Positions 1-11,991 are shown, numbered from the stretch's first letter. The stretch: DNA of 64,000 bases from Candidatus Peregrinibacteria bacterium (GCA_026395515.1 JAPLYN010000005.1:237521-301520), one strand, 5' to 3'. The notes: generated by a model from the letters alone, not told the origin. Numbers and translations: made by a program.

Positions 1-122
1 ACTACTACATAGGTCGAAAATGCCACGATGAACTTACGCGTCCAGCTAAGCTCCCAAGCCTTATCAATCTCAACGCGTTTATTGCGCTCGTGAATTTGCT
101 GAATTTCCTGCTCAATATTCAT
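1..122 (-). CDS. Partial small membrane protein, N-terminal 40 residues
   Basis: A minus-strand frame starts at ATG 122-120 and runs open off the left edge. It encodes 40 residues beginning MNIEQEIQQIHERNKRVEID, followed by KAWELSWTRKF and a hydrophobic stretch at the window edge that looks like the start of a membrane helix. The pattern (charged amphipathic N-terminus, 'DKAWE.SWTR', then a membrane segment) resembles short hypothetical proteins I associate with Patescibacteria; that is recollection, not a search. No SD is present. It lies just downstream of the 5S terminator on the same strand. Function unknown. Confidence 0.6.
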   Translation of the reverse strand, partial: MNIEQEIQQIHERNKRVEIDKAWELSWTRKFIVAFSTYVV

Positions 123-142
123 GACAAAGTTTTAACATAAAA

Positions 143-173
143 CAAAAAAAAAGCCCAGGACGAATCCTAAGCT
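143..173 (-). terminator. Intrinsic terminator of the 23S-5S unit
   Basis: On the minus strand a 9-bp stem (AGCTTAGGA / TCCTGGGCT, two G-U pairs) is capped by a UUCG tetraloop and followed by a run of eight or nine T. It lies about 50 nt past the 5S 3' end and before the next minus-strand gene. Confidence 0.85.
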
Positions 174-222
174 CAACAGGTTTAACCCTGAAAATTAGCG
201 GCAGAATTATAGAAACCATTAT

Positions 223-337
223 CTTGGCAGCGCCCTACTTTCCCGTGGGAAAACCACAGTAACATCGGCGAGGGCAGGCTTAACTGCTGTATTCGGGATG
301 GGAACAGGTGTACCCCTGCCTCTAGAACTACCAAGAT
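223..337 (-). rRNA. rrf: 5S ribosomal RNA
   Basis: The minus strand reads a typical 5S rRNA: the TTGGTAG-like 5' strand pairs with the CTGCCAAG 3' strand, and the core CCCATCCCGAA followed by GCAGTTAAGCC is present. Length is about 113 nt. It is 62 nt downstream of the 23S 3' end, so 23S and 5S are probably co-transcribed. Ends are good to a few nucleotides. Confidence 0.93.
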
Positions 338-370
338 GATGGCTTCTATAAATATAAATTTTTTTCACTA

Positions 371-397
371 ATTACTAGTCAAAATAAAGGTTCTCTG
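371..397 (-). other. 3' arm of the 23S precursor processing stem
   Basis: This 27-nt segment just past the 23S 3' end is almost fully complementary to 3411-3438, just before the 23S 5' end (ATTACTAGT and GGTTCTCTG blocks in both arms). In the precursor these arms would form a long RNase III-type stem bringing the 23S ends together. Confidence 0.8.
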
Positions 398-399
398 AA

Positions 400-3403
<3,004 letters not shown>

Positions 3404-3410
3404 GAAATTA

Positions 3411-3438
3411 CAGAGAACCAATTACTTTAACTAGTAAT
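3411..3438 (-). other. 5' arm of the 23S precursor processing stem
   Basis: Partner of 371-397. The two blocks CAGAGAACC and ACTAGTAAT match the complementary blocks in the 3' arm with only small internal mismatches, as expected of a double-stranded pre-rRNA processing stem. Confidence 0.8.
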
Positions 3439-3484
3439 TGATAAAAAAAATTTATTTATATTTTGCCACTAATTTTCAAGGATC

Positions 3485-3541
3485 AAAAAAGGGTGTGTAT
3501 TGCTACGCACCCTTCAAGCTACGACTTTGAGAGACAAAGTC
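3485..3541 (-). terminator. Terminator-like hairpin inside the 23S leader
   Basis: On the minus strand two hairpins follow each other: GACTTTG-tctct-CAAAGTC (3541-3523), then GGGTGCGTA-GCAA-TACACACCC (3512-3491) followed directly by six T. The second is a textbook intrinsic terminator. It lies between the consensus promoter at 3624-3652 and the 23S 5' end, so it is either an attenuator bypassed by rRNA antitermination or the terminator for transcripts arriving from the gene at 3720-3965. Confidence 0.65.
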
Positions 3542-3623
3542 ATGAACCTAAAGGGTAAGTAGCTAATTTTTCCTGCATCAAGTTTCTTATTTTCAATCTG
3601 TTATCAATCCCAAATGCCTCGCC

Positions 3624-3652
3624 ATTATATTTATGAGGGATAACAATGTCAA
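3624..3652 (-). promoter_or_regulatory. Consensus sigma-70-type promoter of the 23S-5S unit
   Basis: On the minus strand the -35 is TTGACA (3652-3647), the spacer is 17 nt and the -10 is TATAAT (3629-3624), a perfect consensus match. The predicted start near 3617 gives a leader of about 210 nt before 23S. It shows that 23S has its own promoter and does not depend on 16S transcription. Confidence 0.85.
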
Positions 3653-3719
3653 CATCATTTTATACAAAAACTCTATAATCTACCGAAATCGCTTATACAA
3701 GCGATAAAATCACATCACT

Positions 3720-3965
3720 TTATTTGCTCTTGAAGAACCCACCTAGAGAATCTACCAATAAAGACTGAAAAGTCCCCATGGCATACATTAATGAACCAAT
3801 AAAAACCAACATACCTATTATAACCACTAATGTATTAGTACCACCTACTCCCAAATATTGTTCGGCAAAACCAACCTCACCGAAAAATTCTTTTATAGCA
3901 CGGCGAAAATACATAATCACGAATCCCAAAGGACAACCTATAATCAACGCTATGAATCGATCCAT
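3720..3965 (-). CDS. Small two-helix membrane protein
   Basis: An 81-residue protein with two predicted membrane segments: residues about 4-20 (IALIIGCPLGFVIMYF) and about 46-66 (LVVIIGMLVFIGSLMYAMG), separated by a polar region rich in Phe, Glu and Gly. It ends in FFKSK. It starts 19 nt after tRNA-Ile on the same strand, so the two may share a transcript. No SD precedes the ATG. No family is recognised; two-helix proteins of this kind occur near secretion and pilus genes in Patescibacteria, but nothing here shows such a role. The 23S promoter follows its stop codon. Confidence 0.6.
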   Translation of the reverse strand: MDRFIALIIGCPLGFVIMYFRRAIKEFFGEVGFAEQYLGVGGTNTLVVIIGMLVFIGSLMYAMGTFQSLLVDSLGGFFKSK

Positions 3966-3984
3966 TTAATTGAGGTTAAATAAA

Positions 3985-4061
3985 TGGTGGGCGAGGGAGG
4001 ACTCGAACCTCCGACCTCGACATTATCAGTGTCGCGCTCTAACCACCTGAGCTACTCGCCC
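3985..4061 (-). tRNA. tRNA-Ile (GAT)
   Basis: The minus strand folds into a complete cloverleaf with acceptor GGGCGAG/CTCGCCC, D-arm GCTCAGGTGGTTAGAGC, anticodon loop CTGATAA (anticodon GAT) and T-arm GGTTCGAGTCC. The 3' CCA is encoded at 3987-3985. tRNA-Ile(GAT) and tRNA-Ala(TGC) are the two tRNAs usually found between 16S and 23S; both are in the present 16S-23S gap. Confidence 0.95.
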
Positions 4062-4121
4062 TTGAATGTATAAAACAAATAAGCGAAGACAAAGTTACTT
4101 GAAAGGACCGCAGGAGTCAAT

Positions 4122-4679
4122 TTATTTTTTAATATAAAGATAAACCCCATCTTTCTCTTCTGTAATTTTAACGTGTTTCAATTTGAAAGAGTTAGAGATA
4201 ACCCTTGTCCCCTTCTTTAATTTTGGCCAAACATCTTTTTCGAAATTCGTCATCGCCTCTATTAATAGAAAGCAAACAATTACGTCATACCTAGCAAGAT
4301 CTTGATGCCAAAAGTTCCCAAAACATATTTTTTCCTTTCCTCCACTCAAGAAAGTTCTAAACCGAGCCAGTAAGAAAGTAGGAATAGAAAGTTCATATCC
4401 TATGGCCTCCTTCACTCCTTCTTTAGCAATTCTCCTTATAACCTTTCCATCGCCACAACCTATATCCACTACCCTATCCGTCTTTTTAAATTTACCTAAT
4501 TCGATCATAGCTCTGATAGCTTTATCCATACTAGGAACAAACGGAGCGCCCTTCACCATGGCATAAACACCAGGAAAGATAAGCACAACCAAAAGCACCA
4601 AAAAGAGTACCTTAAGCCAAAATAAAACTGTAAAAACAATCAAAACCGTAAAAACAAAGGTGACTAGAACTTCAAGCAT
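4122..4679 (-). CDS. Membrane-anchored FAM173-like SAM-dependent methyltransferase
   Basis: A 185-residue protein. Residues 1-43 form one long or two short hydrophobic helices, followed by the motif APFVPS (about residues 46-51), then a class I SAM-binding fold with motif I VVDIGCGDGKV (about 70-80) and GYELS at the end of beta strand 2. The order 'membrane helix, (V/A)PFVPS, VDxGxGDG, GYEL, ARFR' is that of the FAM173 family, which includes the mitochondrial lysine methyltransferases of ATP synthase subunit c and ADP/ATP carrier. Substrate here is unknown; a membrane-protein lysine is the family-based guess. It is divergent from the sigma gene at 4744 and precedes tRNA-Ile on the same strand. 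Confidence 0.75.
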   Translation of the reverse strand: MLEVLVTFVFTVLIVFTVLFWLKVLFLVLLVVLIFPGVYAMVKGAPFVPSMDKAIRAMIELGKFKKTDRVVDIGCGDGKVIRRIAKEGVKEAIGYELSIPTFLLARFRTFLSGGKEKICFGNFWHQDLARYDVIVCFLLIEAMTNFEKDVWPKLKKGTRVISNSFKLKHVKITEEKDGVYLYIKK

Positions 4680-4743
4680 TTAATTTTTTTTAAAAAAGAT
4701 GTAATATCTCCTCACTAATATAGTATACCTAGCTGTGTAACCG

Positions 4744-5265
4744 ATGCCAAACTTCGAAGAATTCAATAAATATTACGAGGAACATATGCCGCAAGTCTAT
4801 GGGTATGTTTACATGCGAACGAATAGAGACAAATCGTTGGCAGAAGATATTGTTTCAGAAATATTCCTAAAGGCTATTGAAAACTTTGAACAATATAGTA
4901 AAGAGAAAGGTACCTTTAAATCATGGATATTCCAGATTACTAAGAACTACCTAATCGATTACTTCCGTTCAAACAAGAATAAGGCTAGCAGCTCAATAGA
5001 TGATCTAGCCAATGAACTAAGAGACCCAAGCGACACAAAAAAAGCAGCTCAAGAAGAAATAGAGAAAGAAATTATAAAAGAAGCTATAGAAACCCTACCA
5101 GATAATAAAAAAGAATTAATACTACTAAGATACTTCTCCGGATACTCCTATGAAGAGATAGCAGAAATAACCAAGGATAACGAAAACAATATAAGAGTAG
5201 TTATCCACAGAACACTACAAGACTTAAAAAGAAAATTAGAACCAATCAAATACCAATCAGAATAA
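4744..5265 (+). CDS. ECF-type sigma-70 family sigma factor
   Basis: A 173-residue protein with sigma region 2 at about residues 8-77 (VYGYVYMRTNRDKSLAEDIVSEIFLK followed by GTFKSWIFQITKNYLIDYFR, the RNA polymerase and -10 binding helices) and region 4 at about 112-165 (LPDNKKELILLRYFSGYSYEEIA followed by a helix-turn-helix). There is no region 3 and no extra domain, so it is a minimal ECF factor. Its stop overlaps the ATG of the next gene by one base (TAATG), indicating translational coupling with a membrane protein that probably acts as its regulator. TATAGT/TATACC elements at 4719-4729 lie 14-19 nt before the ATG, so the leader is very short. Confidence 0.9.
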   Translation: MPNFEEFNKYYEEHMPQVYGYVYMRTNRDKSLAEDIVSEIFLKAIENFEQYSKEKGTFKSWIFQITKNYLIDYFRSNKNKASSSIDDLANELRDPSDTKKAAQEEIEKEIIKEAIETLPDNKKELILLRYFSGYSYEEIAEITKDNENNIRVVIHRTLQDLKRKLEPIKYQSE

Positions 5266-6146
5266 TGGAGAACAACAATCACGAACAATTAGAAAAGATC
5301 TTAAATAGCATCTCTCAAGATGCTAAACCAGATAAAAACTTTGAACAAATGCTCAAAGTAAAATTGCGTGAACGTTTTTATACACAATACGAAACACCAA
5401 AAGTTCCATTCTTCAAAAGGATTTGGAGATTGAAAACTCAGCTAGTTGCAACCTTTATACTTGTGGCTTTCAGCTCAACAACAATCTACGCATATGGTAG
5501 CGATAGCGTAACAAATGGAAGTATTCTCTATCCTCTTAAGCGCACTACAGAAAACGTTGAAGCTTCTTTTGCCACTACTCCACAAGCCAAAACGAACTAT
5601 TACAATAAGATGGCCAAGAGAAGAATGCGCGAATTAGCTGTACTTGAAAAAAGAGGCATAAGCGATGAACTTACTATTAAAGAAACTAATGATCTCATAG
5701 TAAAAGCTTCAACTATAGCTCTAGAGATTCCAGATGAAGTTGATGGCAGCATTGAAACTGATATCGATACCAAAGTGATAGAAAAAGCTGCTCCTATTCA
5801 GCTAGCCATACCAGCTAAATCCAATATTAACCTAGCAGCAGATCAGACTCCAGTTGCAGCAGAGGTTATTGAAAAACCACATAGAAAAACCAAGAGAGAA
5901 AAAGCTATGGAAGAATCTTCCCAAGTTCGTGCAGAATTTGAAGATAAATTCTATAAGAGAACAAAACAACCAATTATTGAGATCAAACCACCACTAGAGA
6001 TTAAAGAACCAAAAAGAGAAGAAAGAAAGACTGAAGAACTAATAACTCCGACAATTGAACAACAAAGAGAAGTACGAAGAGAATTGCAAAATGCTCTAGA
6101 ACAAGCCCAGACAAAAACACTAGAAAGAACGGATATAGGAAGATAA
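5265..6146 (+). CDS. Membrane protein with DUF5667-like region, probable anti-sigma partner
   Basis: A 293-residue protein. Residues 1-60 are cytoplasmic and charged, one membrane helix follows at about 64-83 (LVATFILVAFSSTTIYAYG), then GSILYPLKRTTENV and a helical segment (KTNYYNKMAKRRMRELAVL), the signature of DUF5667 as I recall it. A long charged Glu/Lys/Pro-rich tail makes up the rest. The TAATG overlap with the ECF sigma gene and the single-pass topology support a sigma-regulator role, with the N-terminus as the likely sigma-binding part. It lacks a recognisable zinc anti-sigma HxxxCxxC motif. Role inferred from context. Confidence 0.7.
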   Translation: MENNNHEQLEKILNSISQDAKPDKNFEQMLKVKLRERFYTQYETPKVPFFKRIWRLKTQLVATFILVAFSSTTIYAYGSDSVTNGSILYPLKRTTENVEASFATTPQAKTNYYNKMAKRRMRELAVLEKRGISDELTIKETNDLIVKASTIALEIPDEVDGSIETDIDTKVIEKAAPIQLAIPAKSNINLAADQTPVAAEVIEKPHRKTKREKAMEESSQVRAEFEDKFYKRTKQPIIEIKPPLEIKEPKREERKTEELITPTIEQQREVRRELQNALEQAQTKTLERTDIGR

Positions 6147-6209
6147 TAAAATTTTCAATTTTATCTTGCAAAGAAAAGGCAGTTTACGTAATATACCGCT
6201 GTTCCTTAT

Positions 6210-6286
6210 GGGGCTGTAGCTCACTTGGCTAGAGCGCCTCGCTTGCACCGAGGAGGTAAAGGGTTCGACTCCCTTCAGCTCCACCA
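6210..6286 (+). tRNA. tRNA-Ala (TGC)
   Basis: Plus-strand cloverleaf with acceptor GGGGCTG/CAGCTCC (one G-U pair), anticodon stem CTCGC/GCGAG-like with TTGCACC loop (anticodon TGC), T-arm GGGTTCGACTCCC, and encoded CCA at 6284-6286. It lies in the 16S-23S gap but opposite in orientation to the rRNAs and to tRNA-Ile. Confidence 0.95.
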
Positions 6287-6295
6287 TCATAAAAC

Positions 6296-6323
6296 AGACT
6301 TTCCGCAAGGGAGTCTATTTTTT
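6296..6323 (+). terminator. Intrinsic terminator after tRNA-Ala
   Basis: AGACT...AGTCT stem extended by TCC/GGG, capped by GCAA, followed by ATTTTTT. It lies 10 nt after the tRNA CCA end. Confidence 0.75.
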
Positions 6324-6379
6324 GTTGTATTTGGTATTATGCTATGATTCGAAATGGTCAAATTTTTTAATTTCAAATC

Positions 6380-7417
6380 ATGGAACCAACAAGTAAAAAA
6401 GCCCTAAAAGCCATCTTAGTGGTAATAGGCATTTTGGGAATAATTGCACTCACCTGGTTTGCAGCAATGAACTATAAAGCAAATTCAGGAAAAGAAGAAG
6501 TATCCGAAAACAAAACTGAAACCAAGAGCACAGAAGAAACGAAAATAATTAATGGAATACCAACTATTGAACCAGGCAAAGTAACAGAAGTAAAAACTAC
6601 TGCAGCCACATCCTCTGATCAAGAATTAATTGCTTCATACTACAACAAACTAGCTCAAGGCGACTACCAAGGAGCCTATGACATGAAGAAGTATAAAAGA
6701 ATGGATTTTAGCGTCTTCAAGAATTTATACACAAATCTAAAAAGTACGAAATTCTTAGACTTTATAGAGGTTGCCCCAAATCAGTATGACTTCATAGTAG
6801 AATTAACTAATAAAGACGATACCAAAGAAAGATACCGCGTATGGATGCAAGTTGAAGGAAATTTGTTAAACACGATGTCCTCTAACTCAACAGATGAAAA
6901 ACCAGAACTAAGATTCGTATATGGTGAAGATGGTGCCATCACTACCCTATTCCTCGCCCAAAATGGTCAAAAAACGATTATCGACACAGCAAAAAAATAT
7001 CAAAAAGATGAGACTAAAAATGAAGAGTTTAATAATGTAGAAATAACTCCTGGTGGAGAATATTTGATTTACTGGAAAACTGGCTGGGAATCAGCAACTG
7101 GAAAAGTATACGACATAAAACAAAAAAAAGTTGTCCACGACATCGATAATCAAAGAGGCCTATATGGTTTTACCTATGATATGAAACATTTTTACAATTG
7201 TTCAGGATCAGGGATGCTTAGTGGAAGTGTAAATGTTTCATCAGTTCCATCCTTTGAATTAGAAAAAAACCTACAGCAAGCAGGTGCTCTAGTCTTCGGA
7301 TGTGATGGTTACGACAATAACAAAAACACACTAAAATACGCTCTTTCATTCCAAGGATTCACAAATAAGCACAACTTTGAATACAACTTCGACACAGGAG
7401 TAGTAAAAGAACTTTAA
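6380..7417 (+). CDS. Single-pass surface protein with NTF2-like region
   Basis: A 345-residue protein. A membrane helix lies at about residues 9-30 (AILVVIGILGIIALTWFAAM) after a short basic N-terminus, so the body is probably outside the cell. A Lys/Glu/Thr-rich linker runs to about residue 80. The segment at 80-165 (QELIASYYNKLAQGDYQGAYDM, then FKNLYTN and a YRVWMQVEGN strand) resembles the NTF2-like folds of DUF4878-type extracytoplasmic proteins. The C-terminal 180 residues are beta-rich with two cysteines (FYNCSG, VFGCDGYDNN) that may form a disulphide. No enzyme motif is seen. No SD. A terminator at 7445-7474 follows. Confidence 0.65.
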   Translation: MEPTSKKALKAILVVIGILGIIALTWFAAMNYKANSGKEEVSENKTETKSTEETKIINGIPTIEPGKVTEVKTTAATSSDQELIASYYNKLAQGDYQGAYDMKKYKRMDFSVFKNLYTNLKSTKFLDFIEVAPNQYDFIVELTNKDDTKERYRVWMQVEGNLLNTMSSNSTDEKPELRFVYGEDGAITTLFLAQNGQKTIIDTAKKYQKDETKNEEFNNVEITPGGEYLIYWKTGWESATGKVYDIKQKKVVHDIDNQRGLYGFTYDMKHFYNCSGSGMLSGSVNVSSVPSFELEKNLQQAGALVFGCDGYDNNKNTLKYALSFQGFTNKHNFEYNFDTGVVKEL

Positions 7418-7444
7418 AGTATTAACCACAATTCAAATCTAAAA

Positions 7445-7474
7445 TAGACTTTTGAAAAAGAGTCTATTTTTTTT
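7445..7474 (+). terminator. Intrinsic terminator after the gene at 6380-7417
   Basis: TAGACTTTT pairs with AAAgAGTCTA around a GAA loop and is followed by eight T. Spacing of about 28 nt from the stop codon fits. Confidence 0.8.
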
Positions 7475-7503
7475 AATGTGTAAAATAAATATAGAATTTT
7501 TAC

Positions 7504-7530
7504 AAAAGAAAAAGACCTCCGTGAGGTCTT
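7504..7530 (-). terminator. Intrinsic terminator of the 16S transcript
   Basis: Minus strand: AAGACCTC-acg-GAGGTCTT, a stem of eight base pairs, then TTTTCTTTTG. It lies about 190 nt past the 16S 3' end, just beyond the processing-stem arm at 7535-7570, so 16S is transcribed as a monocistronic unit. Confidence 0.85.
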
Positions 7531-7534
7531 AAGT

Positions 7535-7570
7535 CCTTAACATCCAGAATGTAATAGAGAAAAAAATGAG
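7535..7570 (-). other. 3' arm of the 16S precursor processing stem
   Basis: This 36-nt segment is complementary to 9296-9333 upstream of 16S. The blocks TTAACATC.AGAATGTAATAG and AGAGAAAAA recur as inverted copies with only three or four differences. In the precursor the arms would clamp the 16S ends for RNase III-type cleavage. Confidence 0.85.
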
Positions 7571-7575
7571 TCTCG

Positions 7576-7678
7576 CCAGTCTTGCGACTGGACTTGTTTG
7601 CTCGATATTGCTATCGAGACTTTTTGTAACTATCTACCGAAGTAGACAGTTCGACCATAAGAATTTTGCATTCTTATG
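7576..7678 (-). other. 16S trailer with four tetraloop hairpins
   Basis: In the transcript (minus) sense the 3' trailer holds CATAAGAAT-GCAAA-ATTCTTATG (7678-7656), ACTGTCTAC-TTCG-GTAGATAGT (7650-7629), CTCGATA-GCAA-TATCGAG (7618-7601) and CCAGTC-GCAA-GACTGG (7591-7576). Three have GNRA-type loops and one has the very stable C(UUCG)G loop. It fills the otherwise gene-free stretch 7475-7720. Confidence 0.75.
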
Positions 7679-7721
7679 AGTGGTTAACCAACCCATAAGT
7701 TTGCAACTCTTTGTTCTCCAT

Positions 7722-9187
<1,466 letters not shown>

Positions 9188-9295
9188 AAAGAAATCTCTT
9201 TACGAGATTAGATTGGTAAGCCCGAAGGCTAAACCAAAATGTTTGTATAATGACTCACAACGCTGATTTATTTAAATCATTTGCTGTGAGAAAAA

Positions 9296-9335
9296 CTCAA
9301 ATTTTTCTCTATTACATTCTAGATGTTAAAGGGCA
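9296..9335 (-). promoter_or_regulatory. 16S leader: boxA-like antiterminator and 5' processing arm
   Basis: 9333-9296 pairs with 7570-7535 to form the 16S processing stem. At its base, minus strand 9335-9324 reads TGCCCTTTAACA, differing at one position from the E. coli rRNA boxA TGCTCTTTAACA, the NusB/S10 loading site of rRNA antitermination. Position, between promoter and 16S, is as in classical rRNA leaders. Confidence 0.8.
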
Positions 9336-9395
9336 GCTATTTTCAGAAAGAAAATTATTGGAGACATCTTTGCTAACCATCTCCAGAGCGTTGGC

Positions 9396-9424
9396 AGTGT
9401 ATTCAATATTAAAAACAAAGTCAA
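9396..9424 (-). promoter_or_regulatory. 16S rRNA promoter
   Basis: Minus strand: -35 TTGACT (9424-9419), 17-nt spacer, -10 TACACT (9401-9396), with AT-rich sequence upstream of the -35 that could serve as an UP element. Predicted start near 9389, leaving a leader of about 200 nt that contains boxA and the processing arm. Confidence 0.8.
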
Positions 9425-9535
9425 CACAATTTTATAATGATAATTCAAATAGTTGATTTATGGGCTTAAAAGCCACGTTTTAATCATATAAAAATGATTT
9501 CACAACAAGGATTAAGATACGTCAATTCCAACCGC

Positions 9536-9564
9536 CTGAAAGAAAAGTCCATTTCTGGTATAAT
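9536..9564 (+). promoter_or_regulatory. clpP promoter
   Basis: -35 CTGAAA, 17-nt spacer, extended -10 TGGTATAAT (TATAAT at 9559-9564). Predicted start about 36 nt before the clpP ATG. No CIRCE or CtsR-type repeat is apparent. Confidence 0.7.
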
Positions 9565-9606
9565 AATCAGAGTCACAAACAAAAATAACCCTTTAACTTC
9601 AACCTC

Positions 9607-10221
9607 ATGTCCTCATCTTTCGATCCAATTAAATCTGAATCAATTCTTATTCCTACGGTAATAGAAAAAACTCACGCAGGAGAAAGAGCTTACGATATTT
9701 ATTCTCGTTTACTTAAAGATCGCGTTATCTTCTTAGGTACTGCTATCGATAGTAGCGTAGCAAATATTATCGTTGCTCAATTACTATTCTTAGAGAACGA
9801 AGATCCAAAGAGAGACATCATTATGTATATAAATAGCCCAGGTGGTCATGTAACTGCTGGTTTAGCCATTTACGATACAATGCAGTACATCAAACCAGAC
9901 GTATCTACTGTATGTCTAGGTATGGCAGCTTCTATGGGAGCAGTAATTCTTGCAGGTGGAGCTAAAGGAAAAAGATTTGTTCTTCCAAATTCTGAAGTAA
10001 TGATTCACCAACCTTTAGGCGGAACAGAAGGTCAGGCTTCCGATATTATTATTCACGCAGACCATATTAAGAAGACTAAGCACATTCTAAATGGAATTCT
10101 TGCTAAACATAGTGGTCAACCTCTTAAGACAGTTGAAAAAGATACTGATAGAGATAACTACATGGACGCCGAAACTGCAAAGAAATACGGTCTAGTAGAC
10201 AATATTATCGAGAAACGATAG
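9607..10221 (+). CDS. clpP: ATP-dependent Clp protease proteolytic subunit
   Basis: A 204-residue serine peptidase of the ClpP family, normal length. ClpP forms a double heptameric barrel that degrades substrates unfolded by ClpX/ClpA/ClpC. The triad is visible: Ser in GMAASMGA (about residue 103), His in EVMIHQP (about 128) and Asp in DTDRDNYM (about 177). The handle and oxyanion segment YINSPGG is intact. No SD precedes the ATG. It is convergent with the ATP-grasp gene 7 nt downstream. No Clp ATPase gene is in the window. Confidence 0.96.
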   Translation: MSSSFDPIKSESILIPTVIEKTHAGERAYDIYSRLLKDRVIFLGTAIDSSVANIIVAQLLFLENEDPKRDIIMYINSPGGHVTAGLAIYDTMQYIKPDVSTVCLGMAASMGAVILAGGAKGKRFVLPNSEVMIHQPLGGTEGQASDIIIHADHIKKTKHILNGILAKHSGQPLKTVEKDTDRDNYMDAETAKKYGLVDNIIEKR

Positions 10222-10228
10222 TAGCAAA

Positions 10229-11137
10229 TTATTCTCTAACAGATACTTGCCTGTGTCTTGTGCCATATTCGATGGCATAATCAACGATGGCACCAGCAAT
10301 ACTCACGCCAGTAGCCTTTTCTAATTCCTTAAAACCAGGATTGGAGTTTACTTCTAATACTACCGGACCGTTAACGCCTCTTATTACATCTACACCTCCA
10401 TAAGTTAAATCTAATGCCTGCACTGAACGCAAAGCTATAGAAGCCTCTTCTTCAGTAATTTCTACCGGTCTACCTATAGCACCTAATTCTATATTAGATC
10501 TAAATTCACCTTTTTTAGCTTTTCTCATCATTGAACCAACAATTTTACCATTCACCACAAAAATTCTAATATCTTTTCCTTTAGAATATTTAACAAATTC
10601 TTGAATTAAATACATTGGCTGATCCCAAAGCAAGAAAGATTTCAACGCACGCATACTTTCAATAATAGTCACACCAGCACCGAAAGAACCAACTGGCTGC
10701 TTCACAATCACTGGAAATCCTCCGATCAGCTTAGCAATCTCTCCCAAGTCATCTTTTCTTCTAATTACAACAGTCTTGGGAATGGGAATACCATAGTGAT
10801 CCAAGATCTGCATTGTCTTAATTTTATTCTTTGCAGCAAGAATCGCCTGAGATCTATTAAATAAAGAAATTCCCATCATTTCCATCTGCTGAATCAAAGA
10901 CACATGTAAATCCACATTATTTAAAATAGAAGGTCTAGTAATAACAACATCGTAATTTTCAAAAGGTTTTCCATCATATAAAAGCCACGGAGATTTATTA
11001 TCAAAAATTAATTGAAACTTTGAAGCACGAAAAATACGCGCCACGTGACCTTTTTCTCTAGCAACTTTTTTAAGCTCAAGCTCTTCTTTAGTTGCTTTAG
11101 TGCTTGATGAACGATAAGAAAGAATTCCTATTTTCAT
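10229..11137 (-). CDS. RimK-family ATP-grasp ligase
   Basis: A 302-residue protein of RimK length and order. The N-terminal pre-ATP-grasp domain has KIGILSYR and VVITRPSI. The ATP-grasp core has KNKIKTMQILDHYGIPIPKT (about 105-124), FPVIVKQPVGSFGAGV (phosphate loop), IQEFV and RIFVVNGKIVGSM, and ends with the metal-binding LEVNSNPGF. RimK enzymes add glutamate to the C-terminus of ribosomal protein bS6; relatives build gamma-glutamyl or lysine-biosynthesis conjugates. Which acceptor is used here cannot be told. It is transcribed alone from 11165-11192. Confidence 0.88.
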   Translation of the reverse strand: MKIGILSYRSSSTKATKEELELKKVAREKGHVARIFRASKFQLIFDNKSPWLLYDGKPFENYDVVITRPSILNNVDLHVSLIQQMEMMGISLFNRSQAILAAKNKIKTMQILDHYGIPIPKTVVIRRKDDLGEIAKLIGGFPVIVKQPVGSFGAGVTIIESMRALKSFLLWDQPMYLIQEFVKYSKGKDIRIFVVNGKIVGSMMRKAKKGEFRSNIELGAIGRPVEITEEEASIALRSVQALDLTYGGVDVIRGVNGPVVLEVNSNPGFKELEKATGVSIAGAIVDYAIEYGTRHRQVSVRE

Positions 11138-11164
11138 AAATCTGCCGGTAATAAAACAAGCCTG

Positions 11165-11192
11165 AGTCTATACGCTATTTATGCAAAGTCAA
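11165..11192 (-). promoter_or_regulatory. Promoter of the RimK-like gene
   Basis: Minus strand: -35 TTGACT (11192-11187), 16-nt spacer, -10 TAGACT (11170-11165). Predicted start about 21 nt before the ATG. Confidence 0.65.
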
Positions 11193-11292
11193 CATGCATG
11201 GCTAAGGCGCTGTGTCGCATGAAGTATGCGACCGACGTAGTCGCGTATTGTTTAATGTGCTAAAATCAAAGCAAAATCACTAAATAATTTTT

Positions 11293-11889
11293 ATGAAATT
11301 CAAACATTTAGTTACAATAATTATTAGCCTTACATTCACGTTTCTCTTTACTGGCTGTAGCGGAAGCTCAAGCACTTCAACAACCACCCCTACTATAAAA
11401 GAAGGAAATACAGTTTACGAAAATAATACTTTCAGCTTACAGCTTCCGAAATCTTGGGAAGTAATTGATAAAACTAGTTTCACTTCTACGGTTCCAACTG
11501 AGACAGTTATAGGATTTAGAAACAATATTAAGAGCGATATTTTCACTGCAAATGTAAATGTAGCTCAAAAACAATTACAACAATCTGACAGTCCAAGCGT
11601 GAAAGATTTCGCAAAAAGTAGTTTAGAAATTTTGAGAAACAATCTAATTAGTTATCAAATATTTAACGAGAAAGAAGGCAAAATGACTTACGGGAAAGAT
11701 GGCTTAGTTACTTACTATACTGAGTTAGAAGGCAAAAAATCTGCCAGCGAACAAATCATCCATTTCAAACAAGTCTACGTTATCAATCAAGGCATTGCTT
11801 ACACTGTAACTGCCGCCTATCTGCCAAATGAAGACGAAAGTGTTGTCACAACAGTAGGAGAAATGTTAGACAGCTTTTATTTGAAGTAA
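11293..11889 (+). CDS. Lipoprotein with PsbP/DUF1795-like fold
   Basis: A 198-residue lipoprotein: basic start MKFKH, hydrophobic core and lipobox LFTGC (Cys at about residue 22), then a Ser/Thr-rich linker. The mature part begins NTFSLQLPKSWEVID, the strand pattern of PsbP- or DcrB-like proteins ('f.i..P.gW'), and continues with alternating strands and one helix to a C-terminal LDSFYLK. Anchored at the outer face of the membrane. No enzymatic residue is evident. ATG follows ATTTTT with no SD. Confidence 0.75.
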   Translation: MKFKHLVTIIISLTFTFLFTGCSGSSSTSTTTPTIKEGNTVYENNTFSLQLPKSWEVIDKTSFTSTVPTETVIGFRNNIKSDIFTANVNVAQKQLQQSDSPSVKDFAKSSLEILRNNLISYQIFNEKEGKMTYGKDGLVTYYTELEGKKSASEQIIHFKQVYVINQGIAYTVTAAYLPNEDESVVTTVGEMLDSFYLK

Positions 11890-11917
11890 ACCTAAGAACT
11901 TACAGATCAAAGCACTT

Positions 11918-11991
11918 CCCCAAGATTTTGGACCACCCTGGTTTATGGCCTACAAAAGGCCATAATTCGATTTAGGCCACATTTTTTGGGG
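11918..11991. other. Structured intergenic element of unknown role
   Basis: A 74-nt segment closed by CCCCAA/TTGGGG and containing the hairpin ATGGCC-tacaaaa-GGCCAT (11945-11963) plus a further TAGGCCAC able to compete with it. It lies between a lipoprotein gene and tRNA-Cys. It has no T-run typical of a terminator; a small RNA or processing element are alternatives. Confidence 0.3.
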
